A stretch of 47,793 nucleotides of DNA from positions 1 to 47,793 of the forward strand of contig JAEWXG010000006.1 of NCBI GenBank assembly GCA_023396095.1, read 5' to 3'. The translations under genes and the position numbers were made by a program. Source of the DNA: Bacillota bacterium (GTDB lineage Bacteria > Bacillota > Clostridia > Christensenellales > UBA3700). Under the pieces are notes generated by a model. It saw only the letters and a list, made by a program, of their open reading frames with translations. It searched no databases and had not been told where the DNA came from. Below, in pieces: positions 25,529 through 34,158 of the stretch. Each line of letters starts with the position of its first letter. Within the stretch, counting starts at the first letter, position 1.

Positions 25529-26263
25529 TTATTTAATCTCATTTATTCTTGCAATAATTTCATCTGCTAATAAATATAATTTTTTATAATTATCATCCTT
25601 AACAATATATTTATTGCCATTATTAAAAATTACAAACTCCTTTTCATTATTATCATTTAAAAAGAATGTTATAAAAATCTTATTATATTTTTCAACTTGT
25701 ATCATTTTTTCTTTAATGATATATGTAATATATAGTATTGATGCAATAATTGCACCCAAAGTTAAAAATCGCAATAAACTTATAAATCCAATCGATGCTG
25801 AGGAGTACGAATGTGAAAACCTTAGCATAAATATTAATATAAGCCCAAAAACACCTGCTAAAATGATAGGAATTAACAAATATGATAATGCCTTTTTATC
25901 TGGCTCAACGCTCTTAATAGAATTTTCTTGAACATTGATTCTATCAATTTTATCAATTTTAATTAATTCATTATTTAGTTTTAAATAATCATCTACTTTC
26001 TCTATTAAAATATTTTTACTATATTTATATTCTTTCTTTTGAGTTGTCTTCATTTCTTCCAACCCTTCATTCTTATTAATATCAGTAACTTTTAACTCAG
26101 CGTTTTTATTAACATCTGTAAGTTTTAACTCTTCTTTTATATAGTTCTCTTTTCTTTCATTTAGTTTATCTTTGTTTATAACTAAATTAGTTTGCACAGA
26201 TTCTGTTTTTACTTTTTCTTGAGAATTAATGTCATTATTAGTGTTTATTCTCCTATTTTCCAT
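25529..26263 (-). CDS. Two-helix membrane protein with probable PH-like cytoplasmic part, function unknown
   Basis: 244 residues. The N-terminal 80 residues are hydrophilic and hold an 11-residue tandem repeat (ELKLTDVNKNA at 45-55 and ELKVTDINKNE at 56-66). Two membrane segments follow (about 128-150 and 160-182), then a soluble tail that reads like the second half of a small beta domain with a closing helix. The overall form, beta strands split by a two-helix insert, is like DUF6232/bacterial-PH-like proteins; this is inference. It overlaps the upstream frame by 11 bases, with a GGAAGGAG site. Confidence 0.7.
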   Translation of the reverse strand: MENRRINTNNDINSQEKVKTESVQTNLVINKDKLNERKENYIKEELKLTDVNKNAELKVTDINKNEGLEEMKTTQKKEYKYSKNILIEKVDDYLKLNNELIKIDKIDRINVQENSIKSVEPDKKALSYLLIPIILAGVFGLILIFMLRFSHSYSSASIGFISLLRFLTLGAIIASILYITYIIKEKMIQVEKYNKIFITFFLNDNNEKEFVIFNNGNKYIVKDDNYKKLYLLADEIIARINEIK

Positions 26264-26954
26264 TTACAACTCCTTCCCTTGTTTTGTTAGGATTTAATTT
26301 GTATTTTTTAGCATAAAAAATTTCCGCGAAAGGAATATCAGTATATATAAACAAACCTGGTCGACATTTAACTGTAAAAGTATATTTTTTGTTTTTACTC
26401 AAGCATTCAATATAATAATTCACATCTTGAATTTCGTAATCAATTATGCTATTAAAATTAAAAATGTTTTTAGATGATTTGTTTAAAAATGCATTATCGG
26501 AAACTTGATATTTTGAGTTTTCATATACTAATTCTCCAAGTTCTACATTGTTTATGCTTGTTTGATCTTTTAGACGCATTTCTCTTAACTGTTCATCGTT
26601 AATATTCAATATCGACAAAAGTTTTTTATAGTTTTTGTGTTTTTGAATTGGACTTATAATTGAATCTATCATTAAAGTTAGTATCGGTGCAGCAGGAAGA
26701 AACATAAAATATGAGGCATATATAAACCAAAAGTCATAAATTGTACTAACGACACTGTAATAATAAACCATAAGAAAATATAAAAATGAATATAAACCAA
26801 TAATAAAAATTAGTGCTGGAACAAAAATTTCCCTCATAAAATATTCTGTCCTAATCTTTTTATATTCATCATCACTACAAACAGATATTGCATAAAATAC
26901 ATTTTCTCTTTTTTTCTTTTTAAAAAATTTTAAAAAGAAAGCTGCAAATTTCAA
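26253..26954 (-). CDS. Membrane protein of unknown function, probable 3' part of a YccF fusion
   Basis: As bounded here, 233 residues from a TTG at 26954 that has no ribosome site. Two or three membrane segments (about 43-66, 72-100) and a C-terminal beta-type domain (150-225) are visible. The frame stays open upstream to 27224, and the extra sequence looks coded: an Asn/Ser-rich linker with repeats NLLNSNNEGQ, NLLNSSSQGS and NILND, but no ATG or GTG. The gene therefore probably begins as yccF and is reached by a -1 shift, or one base has been lost. The downstream gene overlaps its stop. Confidence 0.6.
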   Translation of the reverse strand: MKFAAFFLKFFKKKKRENVFYAISVCSDDEYKKIRTEYFMREIFVPALIFIIGLYSFLYFLMVYYYSVVSTIYDFWFIYASYFMFLPAAPILTLMIDSIISPIQKHKNYKKLLSILNINDEQLREMRLKDQTSINNVELGELVYENSKYQVSDNAFLNKSSKNIFNFNSIIDYEIQDVNYYIECLSKNKKYTFTVKCRPGLFIYTDIPFAEIFYAKKYKLNPNKTREGVVNGK

Positions 26955-27094
26955 TCTAGATATAGGATCAGATGGTTCTATCGATTCTATTTGTTTAGTT
27001 GGTTTTATTTCTTTAATTTCAAAAGTTTTATTAGACGTCTCTACTTTTGTAGCAACATCATTTAAGATATTTACACTACCTTGAGATGATGAAT

Positions 27095-27538
27095 TTAATA
27101 AATTAATTTGACCTTCATTATTTGAATTAAGTAAATTTCTTGCTCCATTACTTCCGTTAGTGTTTTCCCGTTTTGAATTTCTTGAAACTGTGCACCAAAA
27201 GGAGCTATTGCCATTTTTCCTAATTTAAAAATTTGCAATCCAAGAGGAATACCTACAACTGTCGCACAAAGAATGGCCCCAGCCAAAAATAGTCCCAATG
27301 AAAAAACAAGACCCCCTAACACTGCCCAAAGGATATTTAATACTAAATATTTAGTACTATGATCTCTAACAATTTCCTTGCCAAATGGTCTAATCGCTAA
27401 TTTCCCCAACTTAAAATATTGCAAACCAAATGGAATAAATATTAATGATAGAAAATTACATATTCCTATAACAAAATATTGAAGAGCAATCCAGAGACCA
27501 AAAAAAATAAACCATAAAATATTAGCTATTTTACTCAT
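27095..27538 (-). CDS. YccF-domain inner-membrane protein (C-terminus probably frameshifted)
   Basis: 147 residues with two tandem YccF units, each a membrane segment followed by PFGLQYFKLGKLAIRPFG and the similar PLGLQIFKLGKMAIAPFG. The family function is unknown. It has a good site, GGGAG, before the ATG at 27538. After the second unit the last ~20 residues of this frame (ending MKVKLIY) look unlike the family. The same DNA in the -1 frame gives an Asn-rich repeat linker leading into the next gene. I infer one longer original protein. Confidence 0.85.
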   Translation of the reverse strand: MSKIANILWFIFFGLWIALQYFVIGICNFLSLIFIPFGLQYFKLGKLAIRPFGKEIVRDHSTKYLVLNILWAVLGGLVFSLGLFLAGAILCATVVGIPLGLQIFKLGKMAIAPFGAQFQEIQNGKTLTEVMEQEIYLIQIMKVKLIY

Positions 27539-27765
27539 ATACTACTCCCTACAAATTTACTAGTTATATTCTACCACTCCCCCACGCATAAAAATCAAGA
27601 GCAGAGCTTTATTTTTTCGTTTAATCGAGAATATATTAAGCAAAATAGGTTTTGAAAAATTGACTTAGTTTTATTTTTCTAGTAAAAACAAAAATTATAT
27701 GACACAAAATAAAAAATTTTGCATTAATGATTTGCATCTATTTTTGTAATAAGTCCCTTAAAATT

Positions 27766-29343
27766 TTATTGTAGTGAATCAATTTTAAAATTATTAGCCA
27801 TATATAAGAAAATTTTCGCATTCATAACGACATCCGCAATAGCCCTATGGGCATTTTCTGTATTAATATTTAATCCATTAGCAATTGTTGTTAATTTACT
27901 ATTTTCAAAATGAAAAACTTTTTTAGCCTCAATTAAAGTGTCAATAAACTTATTTTCAAATATATATCCTGCTTCTTTTGCAACTCTATTTAAAATTGGT
28001 AAGTCATACTCTTTTATGTTATGGCCAACTAAAAAAGCATCCTTTGCAAATCTATAAAAATCAGGAATAACATCTTCAATAATAGGCATATTAGCTACCA
28101 TATCATCTGTAATGTTATTTATTTTTGTTGCATCAGGTGGAATATTCATCTCAGGATAAACTAATGTTTGAAAAGTCTCAATAATCTTTCCGTTTTGTAT
28201 TTTTGCGCCGGCAAGTTCAAGTATTTTACAAGCATTAATATTTAAACCTGTTGTCTCAAGATCAAAAACAACAAATGTTTTATTTTCTAATTGTTTTTTA
28301 AACTGATTGCTATTATTTATATCATAAATTGAAGCAATAAAATTTCCAGAATCATCATATGCCTCAGGTATTACATTTATATATTTCTCATGTAATGTAT
28401 TATGGATTTTTTCAAGATTATCTTTAAATTGATCAAAATTTTTTATATCACAATATGCAATTGTGTTAGCATAAAACACATTTCCTTGAGAGTAATCATC
28501 AAATTTAATATCACCAAAAACTGCTAAAACATCTCCTTCTACAACTTCCTCAAAAGGTCCTTTCTTTGATGACTTGGTGAAATAAATTACATCTATTGAG
28601 TTTTTCCTGTCCGATAAGGTAAATTTATAAAATAAATCACCTTTCTTTTTTGTAACTAATTTTTTTATAGAAGAAACTTCTCCTGCCATCGTTATTTTAG
28701 AAATAGGATTTTTAGCATCTTTAAATTTAGATATATAGAATGCTTCACTTAAAGGTAAGGTTTTCCCGGCCACATAATCTCTAATAATTATTGGAAAAGT
28801 ATCAGACATAAAATTATATCTAAATGTTTTTTGAGTTAAAGCATCAAAATCAATTTCCGGATCTTCGACTTCTTTAATGAATAAATCTATATTTTCCACA
28901 AAATAATAAGATAGATATTTTTTAATATTATCTAATGTATTATTTATTACAAAAAATTTTGCAATACTTTTTTGCAATGTAATAGTTACAATATATTCTA
29001 GCTGAGATTTAACTTCTACCTCAATATTTAATTTTTTAGGATTCTCAACAAGAATCTCATTATGCGCTATATAATGTTTAATTCGTTCAATTAATTTTAT
29101 CTCAGTTATGTTAGACTGTTCAAATTCAATCTCTGCATAAGCATATTCTCCTAAAATTAATTGTGTGATTCTTCTAATCCGAATGTAATCATTGACTGTT
29201 AACTCTTCATATGCTTTTGAAGAAATAATAAAAATAATTTTAACATTTAATTTCTCATCTTTTTTTGACAAATAAACACTCTTAACTTTTAAATAGTTAT
29301 ATTGATTATTAAGCAAAATGTTAAATAATTTTAAAAATTCCAT
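27766..29343 (-). CDS. PolC-derived OB-fold plus DEDDh 3'-5' exonuclease (no polymerase domain)
   Basis: 525 residues in the place where polC follows ispG in many Firmicutes. Residues 1-200 match the layout of the PolC N-terminal region, and 213-300 form an OB domain. A complete DEDDh exonuclease follows: D361/E363 in FDLETTGL, D447 in HNIKEYD, H499 and D504 in HRAIAD. The first PHP half normally sitting between OB and exonuclease is reduced to a ~50-residue hinge. Nothing of PHP-2, palm, fingers or thumb follows the stop. It starts with TAATG coupling to ispG and an AAGGAA site. It could be a stand-alone proofreader or DNA/RNA-end nuclease. Confidence 0.85.
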   Translation of the reverse strand: MEFLKLFNILLNNQYNYLKVKSVYLSKKDEKLNVKIIFIISSKAYEELTVNDYIRIRRITQLILGEYAYAEIEFEQSNITEIKLIERIKHYIAHNEILVENPKKLNIEVEVKSQLEYIVTITLQKSIAKFFVINNTLDNIKKYLSYYFVENIDLFIKEVEDPEIDFDALTQKTFRYNFMSDTFPIIIRDYVAGKTLPLSEAFYISKFKDAKNPISKITMAGEVSSIKKLVTKKKGDLFYKFTLSDRKNSIDVIYFTKSSKKGPFEEVVEGDVLAVFGDIKFDDYSQGNVFYANTIAYCDIKNFDQFKDNLEKIHNTLHEKYINVIPEAYDDSGNFIASIYDINNSNQFKKQLENKTFVVFDLETTGLNINACKILELAGAKIQNGKIIETFQTLVYPEMNIPPDATKINNITDDMVANMPIIEDVIPDFYRFAKDAFLVGHNIKEYDLPILNRVAKEAGYIFENKFIDTLIEAKKVFHFENSKLTTIANGLNINTENAHRAIADVVMNAKIFLYMANNFKIDSLQ

Positions 29344-30377
29344 TATATTTCCTTAATTAATTGCACTAAATAATCAACAATACCGTCGTTATTATTTATT
29401 ACTTTTAATATTTGACCATTTTTAAAAATTACAGATTTATCTTTACCGCCTGCAATCCCAATATCTGCTCTTTTAGATTCTCCTGGGCCATTTACAACAC
29501 ACCCCATTATTGCAATTGTAAGATTTTTATTTATACCTTCAACTGCTTTTTTTACTTGATTAACTAGCATTTCAACCGGTATTTCCGTTCTTGCACAAGT
29601 AGGACAAGAAACAACTTTAACAAATGGCTTATCATACTTATTTAAAGCTTTTAATATTCCTTTTGCAGCCGTAACCTCTAAAGTTGGATCTCCTGTAATT
29701 GAAACTCTTATAGTGTCCCCAATATTATCTGCTAATAATGAACCTATACCTATTGATGATGCAATTAAACTATCTTCGTACACACCAGCTTCCGTTACCC
29801 CTAAATGCAACGGATAATCACATTCTTTATCGATAAGTCTATATGTTGTAATTGTATCTTGCACATTCGATGCTTTTGCAGATAAAACTATATTATAATA
29901 ACCAAATTTTTCTAGTAGTCTAAGATGTTTAAACACACTTTTACACATACCCTCTGGCAAAGATAAATGTAGAAATTCTTTTTCAATTGAACCAGAATTA
30001 ACACCTATTCTTACAGGAATATTGTATTCTTTTAAAACATCAACTAAATATTTAACATTGCTTTCACAACCAATATTACCTGGATTAAATCTAATTTTGT
30101 CAACACCAGACTTGATGGACTCGATAGCTAGTTTATAGTCAAAATGAATATCAGCAACTAAAGGAACATCAATTTCTTTTTTAATATCACTAATAGCTAA
30201 TGCACTTTCTTTATCCGGAACAGAAACTCTAACAATATCACAACCAACTTTTTCCAATTGTTTAATTTGCTCTATAGTTGCTAAAACATTACTAGTTTTA
30301 GTATTTGTCATAGATTGTATTTTAATATTAGAATCACCACCAATCTCTAGATTTTTAATTAAAATTTTTCTTTTCAT
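29343..30377 (-). CDS. ispG: 4-hydroxy-3-methylbut-2-en-1-yl diphosphate synthase (MEP pathway)
   Basis: 344 residues, typical bacterial form. It converts MEcPP to HMBPP with a [4Fe-4S] cluster. The cluster cysteines are in SCPTCARTE and MGCVVNGPGE. The N-terminal TIM barrel has IQSMTNTKT and DIHFDYKLA. It overlaps the dxr 3' end by 23 bases and has only a weak ribosome site, so translation is probably coupled. The rseP protease gene often found between dxr and ispG is absent. Confidence 0.96.
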   Translation of the reverse strand: MKRKILIKNLEIGGDSNIKIQSMTNTKTSNVLATIEQIKQLEKVGCDIVRVSVPDKESALAISDIKKEIDVPLVADIHFDYKLAIESIKSGVDKIRFNPGNIGCESNVKYLVDVLKEYNIPVRIGVNSGSIEKEFLHLSLPEGMCKSVFKHLRLLEKFGYYNIVLSAKASNVQDTITTYRLIDKECDYPLHLGVTEAGVYEDSLIASSIGIGSLLADNIGDTIRVSITGDPTLEVTAAKGILKALNKYDKPFVKVVSCPTCARTEIPVEMLVNQVKKAVEGINKNLTIAIMGCVVNGPGESKRADIGIAGGKDKSVIFKNGQILKVINNNDGIVDYLVQLIKEI

Positions 30378-31530
30378 TTTCTACTAACTCTTTTACAGCA
30401 CTTTTTGTTAATGCAATGATTTCATGCAAATCTTCCAAAGTATAATCAATTATATTTTGAGATTTAAGTTTTTCAACAATTATTTCAATATACTTTGCTA
30501 TTTCAGTGAATTTAATAACCCCTTCTTTAAAATATTCAACTAATATATCATTGGCAACACACAATACACAAGGCATTAAACCAGACAATTTTGCAGCCTT
30601 TAACGCTATAGCAAGACATTTATTTTTTTCCAAATTGGGCTTTTCAAAAGTCAATTTACCTAAAGCAACAAAATCAATAGATTTTAATTGATTTTTGCAA
30701 TACTTCTTAGGATACATTAGTGCAGTTTGGATAGGAATTTTCATGTTAGGATATGATAATTCTGCAATAATTGTATTATCATCATACTCAACCATAGAAT
30801 GAATTATACTCTCTTTATGAATTACAACTTCAATTTTATCAATTGTGGTATTGAATAAATGAATTGCTTCTATAACTTCAAAACCCTTATTCATTAATGT
30901 TGCACTATCTACTGTTATTTTTTCACCCATGACCCAGGTTGGATGTTTAATTGCGTCTTTATATGTCACTTTTTCTAGATCCTGTCGGTTTAAATCCCTA
31001 AAAGCTCCACCACTAGCAGTAATTAATATTCGTTTATGTTTTTTATTTAAGTTATAACCTAAACATTTCCAAATAGCAGAGTGTTCTGAATCAACTGGAT
31101 AAATATTTACGCCTTTTTCTCTAACCAACGACATGATATACTTGCCAGCACACACTATTGATTCTTTATTGGCTAATGCAATATTTTTTTGATAATCTAA
31201 AGCATTTATTAAAATATTCATGCCAGCAAAACCTACAACAGCATGTAATAAAATATCAACTTTAACTTTAGATAATTCCAATATCCCATTAAATGACGAA
31301 AAAACTTGTACATCATTATCTTTAATGATTGATTTAAACTCTTTAGCTAAATCAGAATTAGCGATTGCAACATATTTTGGCTTAAACTCTATATATTGCT
31401 TTAAAAATAAATCTAAATTGTTATTACAAGATAAACCAATAACTTTAAATTTTCGCTTATTGTTTTTTACAACCTCAAGAGCTTGTTGACCAATTGATCC
31501 CGTGCTACCTAAAATTGTAAGAGTTTTCAT
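30355..31530 (-). CDS. dxr: 1-deoxy-D-xylulose 5-phosphate reductoisomerase
   Basis: 391 residues. First committed step of the MEP isoprenoid pathway: DXP to MEP with NADPH. The nucleotide-binding motif is GSTGSIGQQAL at residues 8-18. The metal and substrate sites are in ALANKESIVCAG, PVDSEHSAIW and TASGGAFRD, followed by HPTWVMGEKITVDSATLMNKGFEV in pieces. The start shares bases with the cdsA stop (TAATG). It supplies precursors used by UppS and MiaA, encoded in this window. Confidence 0.97.
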   Translation of the reverse strand: MKTLTILGSTGSIGQQALEVVKNNKRKFKVIGLSCNNNLDLFLKQYIEFKPKYVAIANSDLAKEFKSIIKDNDVQVFSSFNGILELSKVKVDILLHAVVGFAGMNILINALDYQKNIALANKESIVCAGKYIMSLVREKGVNIYPVDSEHSAIWKCLGYNLNKKHKRILITASGGAFRDLNRQDLEKVTYKDAIKHPTWVMGEKITVDSATLMNKGFEVIEAIHLFNTTIDKIEVVIHKESIIHSMVEYDDNTIIAELSYPNMKIPIQTALMYPKKYCKNQLKSIDFVALGKLTFEKPNLEKNKCLAIALKAAKLSGLMPCVLCVANDILVEYFKEGVIKFTEIAKYIEIIVEKLKSQNIIDYTLEDLHEIIALTKSAVKELVENEKKNFN

Positions 31531-32414
31531 TATGCTACAATCTCCAAAATTTTAAATAAAATATACACCATTGGTAATATAAAAATAAAACTATCAATTC
31601 TATCTAATACACCACCGTGACCTGGAAACAAATGTCCAAAATCTTTAATACCAACTGTTCTTTTTATTCTGCTTGCTGCAAGATCACCAAGCTCAGCTGC
31701 AACTGCCGCAAAAAGTCCAAACACCAAATATATTGCTAATGAAATGTATAAATTATCATACAATCTAAATATCCTTACATTAGAAACGTTAGCAAACAAA
31801 TTAAAATAATCATAAACTAAAAATAAAATAATTGAAGTTACAAGTCCTCCAAATAAACCTCCTATAGCTCCTGCAACAGTTTTCTTTGGACTTATACTTG
31901 GACACAATTTTTTTCCTTTAATTGTAACACCGAAGAAATATGCAAATGTGTCTGTGATAACAGAATAGAAGAGTACCATCATAATTCCCAGTAAATCCCC
32001 AGTTTGATGATTAATGATAAAAAATAGAGAAAATAGCATCAAAGGATAAATTAAAACAAAAAATGTGGCCAACAAATCTTTCGATTCATATTTTTTATCA
32101 AAAGTAAAGAAAATCAACGCTGTTAATGCCGACACTGCTATTACTATAAACAATCCTACTTCCATGATCGAGGGTTTGTTTAACTCTTTAAATCCTATTA
32201 ATACGGGATATACAGCAACAGTTCCAAAAATTATAGCTGGAAGTATAGGTTTATATCCACCTTTTTTAAGAGACATAACAATTTCATATACTGAAGGATA
32301 TAGAAAACACATAATAACTATATCGCTATAATACAAACTATATTGTCTAGCAAATAAACCCAAACCTATCGTAAATACCAATAAAATTATTCCTACAACA
32401 ACTCTAACCAACAT
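31530..32414 (-). CDS. cdsA: Phosphatidate cytidylyltransferase
   Basis: 294 residues with about eight membrane segments. Makes CDP-diacylglycerol for phospholipid synthesis. The family signature is present near the C-terminus: SRIKRTVGIKDFG and FPGHGGVLDRIDS. SPKKTVAGAIGG also fits. It starts two bases after the uppS stop. Confidence 0.95.
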   Translation of the reverse strand: MLVRVVVGIILLVFTIGLGLFARQYSLYYSDIVIMCFLYPSVYEIVMSLKKGGYKPILPAIIFGTVAVYPVLIGFKELNKPSIMEVGLFIVIAVSALTALIFFTFDKKYESKDLLATFFVLIYPLMLFSLFFIINHQTGDLLGIMMVLFYSVITDTFAYFFGVTIKGKKLCPSISPKKTVAGAIGGLFGGLVTSIILFLVYDYFNLFANVSNVRIFRLYDNLYISLAIYLVFGLFAAVAAELGDLAASRIKRTVGIKDFGHLFPGHGGVLDRIDSFIFILPMVYILFKILEIVA

Positions 32415-32416
32415 AA

Positions 32417-33112
32417 CTAACTACCTATATTCCCAAAACGTCTATTGCGATTCTTATATTCAAGAATTATTCTTTCTACTATATCATCATTAAAATCAGG
32501 CCAATATTCATTTATAAAAATAAATTCAGAGTATGCACATTGCCATAATAGAAAATTACTAATTCTTATTTCACCGCTGGACCTTACCATAATATCCGGA
32601 TCAGGAATACCCGATGTTGATAAATTATTAGTAATATCTTCAATTGTGCATTTTTGTTTTCCAGAGGCAATTATTTTATTTACAGAATTAACAATGTCAT
32701 GTTTACCGCCATAATTTAATGCAATTATAACTGTCGCAATATTGTCTTTGAGATTCGATTGCCTCTCATAGCACATATTTACCAATTTTTTTGTAGATTT
32801 AGGTAATGAATCTATTTCACCAATAAATAATAAACGTATCTTTCTATTTGTTAAATCATCAATTTTATTCTTAATTGTCGTATTTGCTAAATTAAAAATA
32901 AAATCCACCTCAAATTTGGGTCTTGACCAATTTTCAGTAGAAAATGCAAAAAAAGTCATATATTTAATTCCACGATCTACACATGACTTAATAACTCTTG
33001 ATAACGCATTAATTCCTTCACTATGCCCTTGAACTCTTTGAAGACCTTTTTGTTTTGCCCATCTTCCATTCCCATCCATAATAAAGGCTATATGACTTAT
33101 TTCTTTACTCAT
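32417..33112 (-). CDS. uppS: Undecaprenyl-diphosphate synthase (cis-prenyltransferase)
   Basis: 231 residues, slightly shorter than the usual ~250. It makes the C55 lipid carrier for wall precursors. The catalytic Asp13 lies in IMDGNGRWAK, followed by GHSEGI, FFAFSTENWSRP and NYGGKHDIVNSV. The end of the active site, DIMVRSSGEIRISNFLLWQ, is complete in pieces. The start overlaps the 60-residue gene upstream by four bases (ATGA). Confidence 0.95.
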   Translation of the reverse strand: MSKEISHIAFIMDGNGRWAKQKGLQRVQGHSEGINALSRVIKSCVDRGIKYMTFFAFSTENWSRPKFEVDFIFNLANTTIKNKIDDLTNRKIRLLFIGEIDSLPKSTKKLVNMCYERQSNLKDNIATVIIALNYGGKHDIVNSVNKIIASGKQKCTIEDITNNLSTSGIPDPDIMVRSSGEIRISNFLLWQCAYSEFIFINEYWPDFNDDIVERIILEYKNRNRRFGNIGS

Positions 33113-33291
33113 TTTAATTTAAAATATTGTGTTGTTAGAATAATCTTGTTATCTTCCTCTTTTACCCTAACAACCAATTCAGCATCATAATTCTGAATTT
33201 GATTATCCTTCGACAACTCTATACTAACTAATTTACCATCAAGTGTTGATGGTAAATCCTTCACATTTTGACCAATTAAATAATTATACAC
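33109..33291 (-). CDS. Small conserved-looking protein between frr and uppS
   Basis: 60 residues from a GTG at 33291. It overlaps the frr stop by eight bases and the uppS start by four, the packing expected of a translated operon gene. The sequence is soluble and beta-type, beginning MYNYLIGQNVKDLPSTLDGK. No family recognised. Tight overlaps on both sides are the main reason to believe it. Confidence 0.6.
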   Translation of the reverse strand: MYNYLIGQNVKDLPSTLDGKLVSIELSKDNQIQNYDAELVVRVKEEDNKIILTTQYFKLK

Positions 33292-33853
33292 TTAAAATTT
33301 CTTTCTCTTTATTTTTATAAAGTTGATCAACTTCTTCAATTTTCTTATTTAAGATTTTATCAACTTCGGCTTCATATGTTTTAATTTGATCTTCTGAAAT
33401 ATCTTTTTTCATCTTTTTTAATGAATCATTAATATCCCTTCTAACATTTCTTAAAACTACTTTACAATTCTCAGTCAATGATTTAAGTACTTTAACTAAA
33501 TCCTTTCTTCTCTCCTCTGTTAATTCAGGGAAATTTAATCTAATCACCTTACCGTCATTTGTTGGATTAATACCGATATTGGCAGCAATAATTGCTTTTT
33601 CAACAACAGTTAACATACTCTTGTCCCATACAGAAATAACTAATAGTCTTGCCTCAGGAATAGAAATATTTCCAACTTGCGAAATAGGTGTTTGCACACC
33701 ATAGTAATCAACCATTATTTTTTCAACCAAATGTGGATTTGCCCTTCCTACTTTTAAATCATTTAATTCATAAACATATGAGTTAATAGATTTGTCTAGC
33801 TTAACTGAATAATTATCAAACATTTCTTTAACTTGTGGATTTTCAAATACCAT
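33284..33853 (-). CDS. frr: Ribosome recycling factor
   Basis: 189 residues, normal length (185 usual). It splits the post-termination ribosome together with EF-G. The typical KVGRANPHLVEKI, YYGVQTPISQVGNIS, GKVIRLNFPELTEERRKDL and long helical arms are present. GAAGGTG lies before the ATG. It has its own strong promoter, so the usual pyrH-frr link is broken here. Confidence 0.97.
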   Translation of the reverse strand: MVFENPQVKEMFDNYSVKLDKSINSYVYELNDLKVGRANPHLVEKIMVDYYGVQTPISQVGNISIPEARLLVISVWDKSMLTVVEKAIIAANIGINPTNDGKVIRLNFPELTEERRKDLVKVLKSLTENCKVVLRNVRRDINDSLKKMKKDISEDQIKTYEAEVDKILNKKIEEVDQLYKNKEKEILSV

Positions 33854-33881
33854 AATTCACCTTCAATTTTTTATTATAATA

Positions 33882-33910
33882 ATTATAACAAAAATAAACA
33901 TGCCGTTCAA
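33882..33910 (-). promoter_or_regulatory. Strong promoter of frr-uppS-cdsA-dxr-ispG-exonuclease
   Basis: Minus-strand TTGAAC (33905-33910) and TATAAT (33882-33887) with a 17-base spacer. The start would be about 25 bases before the frr ATG. The rest of the gap 33911-34090 is AT-rich, with no frame or structure I can name. Confidence 0.78.
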
Positions 33911-34092
33911 TATTTAATATAAACTTGAAAAATACATTAAATGAAAACAAAGTCGTTTTTTAAAAATTTTTAGGCTTTTTTATGAATTTCTTTTCGTTTT
34001 TTTAAAATACAATTTCTAAATATTTTAACAATAGAAATTGTAAGCCCTCATAAATTTAACTTCTTTAAATTTAAATTTTAGATTAAATTCAA

Positions 34093-34124
34093 AATAAAAA
34101 AACGTTAGTAAGCTACTAACGTTT
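34093..34124 (-). terminator. Terminator of the CoA-disulfide-reductase gene
   Basis: Perfect 11-base stem (34100-34110 with 34114-34124, AAACGTTAGTA and its complement) with a three-base loop, followed on the minus strand by T7. It isolates the arsR/reductase unit from frr. Confidence 0.85.
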
Positions 34125-34158
34125 CAATATCAATATTACGCAATATTTATGATAATTA

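Noticed and set aside
27095..27224. Programmed -1 frameshift site in yccF
   Set aside because: GGGAAAAC occurs nearby but is not in the phase needed for tandem slippage into the -1 frame; a plain indel is simpler.
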